Shown: in pieces, positions 41,765 through 48,105 of the stretch | Layout: each line of letters starts with the position of its first letter | Numbering within the stretch: position 1 is the stretch's first letter | DNA from: Stenotrophomonas geniculata ATCC 19374 = JCM 13324 | GTDB lineage: Bacteria; Pseudomonadota; Gammaproteobacteria; Xanthomonadales; Xanthomonadaceae | Assembly (NCBI RefSeq): GCF_001431625.1 | Contig: NZ_LLXT01000108.1 | Location: forward strand, 1-52,723 | Length of the DNA stretch: 52,723 nt | Reading direction: 5' to 3' | Position numbers and translations under genes: made by a program | Notes under the pieces: model-generated | Databases searched by the model: none | Seen by the model: the letters and a program-made list of their open reading frames with translations, nothing else | Told to the model about the DNA's origin: nothing

Positions 41765-43399
41765 TCAGCCGAGGCTGCGTGCGGTGTTGATGACGTTGAT
41801 GCCGTTGAAGCGCGCGGTGGACGAACCGTGCGAGACCGCCGAGACCTGCCCCGGCTGGCCCTTGCCGTCGAAGAACGAACCGCCCAGGCGGTAGTCACGC
41901 TCGTCGGCCACGGCGGTGCAGGCATTCCAGAACTCCGGCGTGCGGATCTGGTAGGCCACGTCTTCCAGCATGCGGGTGATCTGGCCGTTCTTGATCTCGT
42001 AGAACAGCTGGCCGCCGAACTGCGCGTTGTAGCGCTGCTGGTCGATCGAGAATGAACCGTCACCGATGATGTAGATGCCGTTCTCCACGTCCTTGATCAG
42101 GTCCGGCACGCTCAGCGGCTTCTTGCCCGGTGCCATCGACACATTGGCCATGCGCTGGAACTGCACGCTGGACCACGAATCGGCGTAGCAGCAGCCATCG
42201 GACTCGGTCTTGCCGAGGATGTGGGCCTGGTCGCGGATGGTCTGGTAATCCACCAGCTTGCCGTCGCTGATCAGGTCCCAGCGCTTGCACTTCACGCCTT
42301 CGTCGTCATACGCGACCGCGCCCAGGCTGCCCGGCTGGGTCTTGTCGGCGAAGATGTTGACCAGCTCGCTGCCGTACTGGAAACGCTGCTCGCGCTTGTC
42401 CAGGGTGGCGAAGCTGGTGCCGGCGTAGTTGGCCTCGTAGCCGAGTACGCGGTCCAGCTCCAGCGGATGGCCGATCGACTCATGGATGGTCAGCCAGGTA
42501 TGCGACGGATCGAGTACCAGGTCGTACTTGCCGGGCTTGACCGACGGCGCCTTCAGCTTCTCCTGCGCCTGCTTGGCCGCCGCGATGGCGTCTTCCTTCA
42601 TGTCGTAGGACGAACCGTAGTTCACCACGCCGTTGGGCGTGAGCACCTTGCCGCTGGCGGCGCCGTCCAGGTACTCGTAGCCCAGGCCCATCGGCGAGGA
42701 CAGGCCCTCGCGGGTGCGGAACTTGCCACTGGCCTTGTCGATCGCGGTGACCGTCATCGGCGCCCAGATGCGATGCACGTCCTGGTCGATGTAGGAACCA
42801 TCGGTGGAGGCGAAGTACTTCTGCTCGTTGACCAGGAACAGCATCGAGTTGACGAAGCTGGCACCGGCGCCCATCGCGGCGGCATTGACGTCCAGCAGCA
42901 GATCGACCTTTTCCTTGATCGGCACCTCCATCGCATTCTTGCGGATCGGCGTGCGCCAGCTCACCTCACCGACGCCCGGCGCCTTGGCCAGCTGCACCGG
43001 TGCCGTCTGCACGCCGGCGTTGGCCTTGGCGATCGCTGCGGCCTGCTGCGCGGCCCTGGCCACCTCGGCGGTGCCCAGCGCATTGGTGGCGGCGAAGCCC
43101 CAGGCACCGTTGACGATCACGCGGATGCCCACGCCGGTGGACTCGGTGTTCACCACGTTCTGCACCTTGTCCTCGCGGGTGATCACGAACTGCCGCAGGT
43201 AGCGGCCGATGCGCACATCGCAGTAGGTGGCGCCGGTGCTGCGTGCGGCCTGCAGTGCGGCGTCGGCCAGGCGCTTCTTCAGCCCCAGGTCCAGCGTGCT
43301 CTGCAGCTGTTCGGCGGCAATCGCCTTGCCGAAGAAGGAGGGCACGATCAGCCCACCCGCGGTAAGCCCGGTCAGGGCCAGGAAGTCACGTCTTTGCAA
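41765..43399 (-). CDS. TldD-type zinc peptidase with Tat signal, copy 1
   Basis: 544 residues from a TTG start with GGAGAG upstream; no in-frame ATG offers a signal peptide. The N terminus QRRDFLALTGLTAGGLIVPS is a twin-arginine signal ending near AIAAEQ. The zinc motif HESIGH (HExxxH), followed by PLELDRVLGYEANYAGTSF, is intact, so it is catalytic. It is about two-thirds alike by eye with the next gene. Expected to fold in the cytoplasm and act in the periplasm; substrate unknown. Confidence 0.9.
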   Translation of the reverse strand: MQRRDFLALTGLTAGGLIVPSFFGKAIAAEQLQSTLDLGLKKRLADAALQAARSTGATYCDVRIGRYLRQFVITREDKVQNVVNTESTGVGIRVIVNGAWGFAATNALGTAEVARAAQQAAAIAKANAGVQTAPVQLAKAPGVGEVSWRTPIRKNAMEVPIKEKVDLLLDVNAAAMGAGASFVNSMLFLVNEQKYFASTDGSYIDQDVHRIWAPMTVTAIDKASGKFRTREGLSSPMGLGYEYLDGAASGKVLTPNGVVNYGSSYDMKEDAIAAAKQAQEKLKAPSVKPGKYDLVLDPSHTWLTIHESIGHPLELDRVLGYEANYAGTSFATLDKREQRFQYGSELVNIFADKTQPGSLGAVAYDDEGVKCKRWDLISDGKLVDYQTIRDQAHILGKTESDGCCYADSWSSVQFQRMANVSMAPGKKPLSVPDLIKDVENGIYIIGDGSFSIDQQRYNAQFGGQLFYEIKNGQITRMLEDVAYQIRTPEFWNACTAVADERDYRLGGSFFDGKGQPGQVSAVSHGSSTARFNGINVINTARSLG

Positions 43400-43429
43400 G
43401 GCTGCTCTCCATGTCGAAGGATGGGTGGC

Positions 43430-45061
43430 TCAAGCGCCGAGACTGCGCGCGGTGTTGATGATGTTGATGCCGTTGAAGCGGGTGGTGGACGACCCGTGCG
43501 AGACCGCCGAGACCTGGCCGGGCTGGCCCTTGCCGTCGAAGAACGAACCGCCCAGGCGGAAATCGCGCTCATCGCAAATGGCGGTGCAGGCGTTCCAGAA
43601 CTCCGGCGTGCGGATCTGGTAGGCCGCGTCCTCGACCATGCCGGCGATCTTCCCGTCCTTGATCTGGTAGTACAGCTGGCCGCCGAACTGCGCGTTGTAG
43701 CGCTGCTGGTCGATCGAATACGAGCCACGGCCGTGGATCCAGATGCCGTTCTCCACGTCCTTGATCATGTCTTCGACGCTGAGCGGCTGCTTGCCGGGCG
43801 CCAGCGAGACATTGGCCATGCGCTGGAACTGCACGCTGGACCAGGAATCGGCGTAGCTGCAGCCGTGCGAGGCGTTGCGGCCGAGGATATGGGCTTCATC
43901 GCGGGTGGCCTGGTAGTCGACCAGGATGCCGTCGCGCACCAGGTCCCAGCGCTGGGTCTTCACCCCTTCATCGTCGTAGCCGACCGCACCGAGGCTGCCC
44001 GGTTGGGTCTTGTCGGCGAAGAAGGTGACAATGTCGCTGCCCCAGCGGAAGCCGGCATCGCGCTTGTCCAGCGTGGCGAAGCTGGTGCCGGCGTAGTTGG
44101 CTTCGTAGCCGAGCACGCGGTCCAGCTCCAACGGGTGGCCAACGTTCTCGTGGATGGTCAGGAACAGGTTGGACGGGTCCAGCACCAGGTCGTACTTGCC
44201 GGGCTTCACCGACGGCGCCTTCAGTTTCTCGCGCGCGTGGCGGGCGGCGGCGATGGCGTCTTCGACCGGGTCGTAGGAATCGCGGTAGGCGGTGATGCCG
44301 CCGGGCAGCTGGACCTTGCCACTCGCATCGCCATCCAGGAACTCGTAGCCCATGCCCATCGGCGAGGAGAGGCCGGCGCGGGTACGGAACCTGCCGCTGG
44401 CCTTGTCGATGGCAGTGGCGGTGAATGGCAGCCAGATGCGATGGATGTCCTGGTCGATGAAAGAACCGTCGCTGGAGGCGAAGTACTTCTGTTCGTTGAC
44501 CAGGAACAGGGTGGAATTGATGTAGTCGGCGCCCGCATTCAGCGCGGCGGCGTTGAGCGCCAGCAGCAGCTCGACCTTGTCCTGGATCGGCACCGCCATC
44601 GCGTTCCTGCGGACCGGCGTCTGCCAGCGGACCTCACCCACCGACGGCGTAGGCGCCAGCTGCACCGGCCGGGTCTGGATGCCGGCGTTGGCGCGGGCGA
44701 TGGCCGCCGCCTGCTCGACCGCAGCGCGCACGGCGGCCTCGGTCTGCTGATGGGTTGCAGCGAAGCCCCAGGCGCCGTTGACGATCACCCGCACGCCCAC
44801 GCCGGACGATTCGCGGTTGGTCACGTTGCCGACCTGGTGTTCGCGGGTGATGACCGACTGGTTGAGATAGCGGCCGATGCGGACATCGCAGTAGCTGGCC
44901 TTGGCGGTGCGCGCGGCGGCGAGCGCCACGTCCGCCAGGCGCCGGCGCTGGGCGGTATCGACCGGTGCGAGCAGCTGCTCGGCGGCGATGGCGCGGGAAT
45001 GCGGCAGCAGCAGGCCCGCCAGGCCCAGACCGGAAAAAGCCAGGAACTCACGTCGTTGCAC
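43430..45061 (-). CDS. TldD-type zinc peptidase with Tat signal, copy 2
   Basis: 543 residues from a GTG start preceded by GAGAG. Signal QRREFLAFSGLGLAGLLLPH ends near AIAAEQ. Zinc motif HENVGH with the same PLELDRVLGYEANYAG block. First gene of the nine-gene operon. It is a tandem paralogue of the following gene. The differing residues in the substrate-facing parts suggest either two substrates or a heterodimer; this cannot be judged from sequence alone. Confidence 0.9.
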   Translation of the reverse strand: MQRREFLAFSGLGLAGLLLPHSRAIAAEQLLAPVDTAQRRRLADVALAAARTAKASYCDVRIGRYLNQSVITREHQVGNVTNRESSGVGVRVIVNGAWGFAATHQQTEAAVRAAVEQAAAIARANAGIQTRPVQLAPTPSVGEVRWQTPVRRNAMAVPIQDKVELLLALNAAALNAGADYINSTLFLVNEQKYFASSDGSFIDQDIHRIWLPFTATAIDKASGRFRTRAGLSSPMGMGYEFLDGDASGKVQLPGGITAYRDSYDPVEDAIAAARHAREKLKAPSVKPGKYDLVLDPSNLFLTIHENVGHPLELDRVLGYEANYAGTSFATLDKRDAGFRWGSDIVTFFADKTQPGSLGAVGYDDEGVKTQRWDLVRDGILVDYQATRDEAHILGRNASHGCSYADSWSSVQFQRMANVSLAPGKQPLSVEDMIKDVENGIWIHGRGSYSIDQQRYNAQFGGQLYYQIKDGKIAGMVEDAAYQIRTPEFWNACTAICDERDFRLGGSFFDGKGQPGQVSAVSHGSSTTRFNGINIINTARSLGA

Positions 45062-45184
45062 AGCGTTTCTCTCTCTCGCTTGCGTGCGGTTGGCAACGGG
45101 CCGGACCGATCACGTCAACTCCTCGACTTTCGCCAGCGCGGCGCGTCCGGGCAAGTGACTGCAGTCATGGTTGGGAGGGTTTCG

Positions 45185-45372
45185 GCAGGGCTTGCAGCCC
45201 TGCACCTGCTCAATGCAACGGCAACGGCCAAAGCCAGAGCCAGAGCCAGAGCCAGAGCGGCATTCCGTGGGTTGGCGGGGCGGTGTCGGATTGCGGGGAC
45301 GCCGCAAGTACGTCCGTGTAGGCTTGGCAGCCGCATCCATGCGGCTGACACCCCGCAATCCGACACCGCCCC
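45185..45372 (+). repeat. Long-hairpin element, copy A
   Basis: In order: hairpin I (GCAGGGCT, loop TGC, AGCCCTGC; 45,185 to 45,203), a hexamer tract (GCAACG, GCCAAA, GCCAGA repeats; about 45,216 to 45,258), a conserved box (CGGCATTCCGTGGG), and hairpin II with perfect 22-base arms at 45,277 to 45,298 and 45,351 to 45,372. The 52-base apical part holds an inner stem AGCCGCAT/ATGCGGCT at 45,329 to 45,346. Same layout as copies B and C. Confidence 0.9.
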
Positions 45373-45403
45373 ACCTTCGACAGATTCCGTGTGCTGTTGG
45401 TGG

Positions 45404-45423
45404 GTGTCGACCTTGGTCGACAC
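45404..45423. repeat. Short GTGTCGAC/GTCGACAC hairpin
   Basis: Eight-base perfect arms (45,404 to 45,411 and 45,416 to 45,423) with a four-base loop, flanked by an outer ACAGATT/AATCTGT pairing. A small palindrome of the kind that is common in S. maltophilia spacers. Confidence 0.65.
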
Positions 45424-45449
45424 AATCTGTCAGATATCGAAATGTATCC

Positions 45450-45490
45450 GGGGTCAGATCCGTTTTCCCGTGGAAAACGGATCTGACCCC
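45450..45490. repeat. GGGGTC...GACCCC hairpin repeat, copy 2
   Basis: Perfect 18-base arms (GGGGTCAGATCCGTTTTC and its complement) with loop CCGTG. It has the same ends as the hairpin at 32,654 to 32,693 but a different inner stem. It lies between copies A and B of the long element. Confidence 0.85.
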
Positions 45491-45527
45491 AAGAGCCGTT
45501 CCAACAGACCGCAGGAAACCGGCGAAG

Positions 45528-45691
45528 GCGGGGTGGGTCCGGTTGCGGGGGCGTGAGCCGCATGGATGCGGCGACCGAGCCTCCATGGACGGATTTACGG
45601 CGTCCCCCGCAACCGGACCCACCCCGCAATCCCACAGGAAGCCCGCTGTTGCTGTTGCCGTTGCTTCGGCGGGTGCAGGGCGCCGCCCTGC
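45528..45691 (-). repeat. Long-hairpin element, copy B (inverted)
   Basis: Reverse orientation to copy A. Hairpin II arms of 24 bases, perfect, at 45,528 to 45,551 and 45,604 to 45,627; apical part again 52 bases and about 42 of 52 identical to copy A when reversed. The conserved box and a hexamer tract follow (about 45,628 to 45,670), then hairpin I (GCAGGGC/GCCCTGC; 45,675 to 45,691). It ends 55 bases before the DUF938 start. Confidence 0.9.
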
Positions 45692-45746
45692 CGAGCAACA
45701 CCCCCTCGTGCACAATGGGGCTGACCCCGCCTGGACACCGTCCCTG

Positions 45747-46361
45747 ATGTCGAGCAAGCCGTATTCAGAAGCCTGCGAGCGCAACCGCGAACCGATCGCC
45801 ACCGCACTTGACCCCTGGATGGGCGACCGGCACCGGGTGCTGGAGATCGGCAGCGGCACCGGCCAGCACGCCGCCTTCTTCGCCGAACGCTGGCCGTGGC
45901 TGCGCTGGCAGCCCAGCGATCATCCGGACCATCTGCCTGGCATCGAGGCGTGGCGCGCCGAGGCGGCGCTGCTCAACCTGCTGCCGCCCGTGGCGCTGCA
46001 GGTGGAACTGCCGCCGGCAGCGGGCCTGACCCTGCCGGAGGGCAGCTCGTTCGATGCCGCATTCAGCGCCAACACGTTGCACATCATGGGCTGGGAGTAC
46101 GTGCAGGTACTGTTCGGCGCGCTGCCGCCACTGTTGCGTCACGGTGCGCTGTTGGCGGTCTACGGGCCGTTCAACTACGGTGGCCGCTACACCAGTGACA
46201 GCAATGCGCAGTTCGATGCCTGGCTGAAGGCGCGTGATCCGCGCAGCGGCATCCGCGATGTGGAAGCCGTGCATGCGCTGGCTGCGGACAATGGCTTCAC
46301 CCGCCTGCGCGACGTGGCGATGCCGGCCAACAACCGGCTGCTGCTGTGGCGGCTGGGGTGA
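45747..46361 (+). CDS. DUF938 family SAM-dependent methyltransferase-like protein
   Basis: 204 residues. Start MSSKPYSEACERNREPIATA is typical for DUF938. The nucleotide-binding loop VLEIGSGTGQHAAFFAERWP and the later FSANTLHIMGWEYVQVLFGA fit a Rossmann methyltransferase. The ATG at 45,747 was chosen because it matches the family start; the frame is open further upstream only through repeat DNA. Substrate unknown. Convergent with hipA with no spacer between stops. Confidence 0.9.
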   Translation: MSSKPYSEACERNREPIATALDPWMGDRHRVLEIGSGTGQHAAFFAERWPWLRWQPSDHPDHLPGIEAWRAEAALLNLLPPVALQVELPPAAGLTLPEGSSFDAAFSANTLHIMGWEYVQVLFGALPPLLRHGALLAVYGPFNYGGRYTSDSNAQFDAWLKARDPRSGIRDVEAVHALAADNGFTRLRDVAMPANNRLLLWRLG

Positions 46362-47684
46362 TCATGCGTCGGAGGCCATGCTGGAAAGTCGAGCGGCTGC
46401 AGCACGTAGTCCGTTGAAAATCGGTTCGGACACGCTCGCTGGGAAGTTGCTTGGGAGCTGATGGGTGACGTGCTCGATGGCGGGTTCGACGGCTGCAATC
46501 AGTGCTTCGATCCACGGTTCTGCACCATCGGCAACACCGCAGGCGCGCGCGGTTTCGTTCCAGTGCCGGCGTCGCACAAGGTGCAGTTTCCGGTGGCGGT
46601 TCTTGCCCTGCACGGCCATGGCGAGCTGTGCGTTTCGTGGGTCGAGTTGATTGGATCCTCTACCGAGGATGGGATACACCGACAGCACGTCGTAGACGGG
46701 CGTCAGTCGGAAGCGTCCGCCGGCTTCCAGGTGAACACTGAAATTCTTGGCGTGGCCGTCGGTTGCGGCCAGCATCCAGAAAAGAATCTGCGTCTTGAAG
46801 AAGATCGCGCGATCCTCGGGGTGTTCGGACTGTCGAAGCAGATCCATGATCGGGACGATGCCAGGGCCGCCATCGGATTCATACTTTCTGGCAGCGGGCA
46901 GACCAAAGACCTGGCACATGTCTTCCTGTGGCAGGCGCAGCCACCACCGGCGATCCGCAGACAATCGACGGTCAAAACGCTCGACAATGAGCGCGCGTTG
47001 ATCGTCGAAACGTCCCATCTGCGTCTCTGCTACGGGAATTCCGAAGGCAGAAAGCAGATGCATGCACAGCCACTCATTCTCCAAGGACTGATGCATGTCT
47101 GCCCGCATGTTGCCAACGATGCCCAGTGGCAGCTTGAAGATGTGCGTGGATGGTGTGCTGCCGGTAGGAATGCACCATTTGCCGGCATGCAGCAGAAGAC
47201 CGGTCTTTTCCTGCGCACCTGCGATGGAAATGCGGAACGCATCATCACGGGTGGGTGCGCCAGGCAGGTTTCCTGTCGTCACCTGACGCAGGATCGTAGC
47301 GACACCAGCTTCGTCCAAGACTTCGCACGTAATCTGCTGGATGTCCCCGGGTGGATGCGCAGGCGGCAGCAATTGCACTGCGCCCACACAATCCCGACCA
47401 ATGGCTTCAAGAAGATCGAACGTATCGCTGCTGCGCGTGGCGAACCGGTCGCGGATCCGGTTGCGTATTGTGACGTTGTCGGGGAGAAGGTTATCGAAGT
47501 AGTCGTTGACGACGTTGCCCCGATGGCTCTCGCCATCCGGGAGCAGGGGGAGCGAGAGCGACAACGGTCGGGACTGGGGCGAGCTGACCCATTGGCTGAC
47601 GTACGACAACCGGGATGACCCATTCCGGACCTCATCCCAAAGCGCGACCTCCACACCATTCATCCAGACCCGCAGCGTACCCAT
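46362..47684 (-). CDS. hipA: HipA-type serine/threonine kinase toxin
   Basis: 440 residues, normal for HipA. The phosphorylation loop RISIAGAQEKTG (Ser153, matching E. coli Ser150), catalytic Asp309 in AATDGHAKNFS with Asn314, and Asp332 in TPVYDVLS are intact. HipA phosphorylates glutamyl-tRNA synthetase in E. coli and so causes dormancy. The antitoxin gene is three bases upstream. All key residues are present, so the toxin is probably active when released. Confidence 0.94.
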   Translation of the reverse strand: MGTLRVWMNGVEVALWDEVRNGSSRLSYVSQWVSSPQSRPLSLSLPLLPDGESHRGNVVNDYFDNLLPDNVTIRNRIRDRFATRSSDTFDLLEAIGRDCVGAVQLLPPAHPPGDIQQITCEVLDEAGVATILRQVTTGNLPGAPTRDDAFRISIAGAQEKTGLLLHAGKWCIPTGSTPSTHIFKLPLGIVGNMRADMHQSLENEWLCMHLLSAFGIPVAETQMGRFDDQRALIVERFDRRLSADRRWWLRLPQEDMCQVFGLPAARKYESDGGPGIVPIMDLLRQSEHPEDRAIFFKTQILFWMLAATDGHAKNFSVHLEAGGRFRLTPVYDVLSVYPILGRGSNQLDPRNAQLAMAVQGKNRHRKLHLVRRRHWNETARACGVADGAEPWIEALIAAVEPAIEHVTHQLPSNFPASVSEPIFNGLRAAAARLSSMASDA

Positions 47685-47687
47685 GGC

Positions 47688-47945
47688 TCACCACTCCAAT
47701 GACGACAGGTTCTCCTGGGGACTTCGTTGTTGCAGGCTGACCTCCAGACCCAGCACAGCCCAGATCCGCATCAGGCGTTCAAAGCTTGCTGATGCAGGGT
47801 CGCGTTCCAGCGCGCCCACTGCCTGGCGGCTGATGCCAAGTTGCTCCGCCAACTGAGCCTGGCTCAGGCCCGCCTGGCGCCGGAAAGCGCGCATCAGAGG
47901 CGCAAGTTGTTGTGCTGTCCTCACCGTGTGCAGCGGCCTGTCCAT
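47688..47945 (-). CDS. hipB: HipB-type XRE antitoxin and repressor
   Basis: 85 residues from the Met at 47,945. A helix-turn-helix (LSQAQLAEQLGISRQAVGAL, residues 27 to 46) and the family end ALGLEVSLQQRS. HipB binds HipA and represses the operon. Just upstream lie four repeated GCAACCTAT half-sites. A longer frame opening at 48,071 would read through these operators and is rejected. Confidence 0.92.
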   Translation of the reverse strand: MDRPLHTVRTAQQLAPLMRAFRRQAGLSQAQLAEQLGISRQAVGALERDPASASFERLMRIWAVLGLEVSLQQRSPQENLSSLEW

Positions 47946-47993
47946 ACCGGCAGTCCCCAGGAAAAATGACCGTACGCCAACGCGTACGCAAAG

Positions 47994-48084
47994 GATAGGT
48001 TGCTTTACGACAAGCAACCTATCGCTTTCTCGTTGAGGAGGCAACCTATCGATTGCTATATCGCCATGCAATCAATAGGTTGCC
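47994..48084. promoter_or_regulatory. hipBA operator: two inverted repeats, four half-sites
   Basis: First dyad: GATAGGTTGCTT (47,994 to 48,005) and its exact complement 48,012 to 48,023. Second: GGCAACCTATCGATTGC (48,040 to 48,056) and 48,068 to 48,084, matching in 16 of 17 positions. All share ATAGGTTGC. Another short dyad, CGTACG, is at 47,971 to 47,988. E. coli HipB also binds multiple dyads upstream of hipB; HipB binding here is inferred. Confidence 0.82.
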
Positions 48085-48105
48085 TTTCCGTGATGCAGCG
48101 ACGAG

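Larger units (their letters stand above)
45062..45746. other. 685-base intergenic region filled with repeats
   Basis: Between divergent genes (tldD-type, leftward; DUF938, rightward). It holds two copies of the long-hairpin element facing each other (45,185 to 45,372 and 45,528 to 45,691), the small hairpin 45,404 to 45,423 and the GGGGTC hairpin 45,450 to 45,490. Promoters for both flanking genes must lie here, but none is clear by eye. Apparent open frames are artefacts of the GC-rich repeats. Confidence 0.8.

Noticed and set aside
45216..45258. Hexamer repeats as a CRISPR-like or satellite array
   Set aside because: Units are six bases with no spacers, and the tract is part of a larger element found three times.
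42221..45556. A very long open frame on the plus strand across the TldD genes
   Set aside because: It is antisense to two well-supported zinc peptidases and has low-complexity, High-GC-type composition without domains; such frames arise from GC-rich third positions.
45171..45746. Longer N-terminal start for the DUF938 protein
   Set aside because: The added frame would be translated from repeat DNA; the family start motif is at 45,747.
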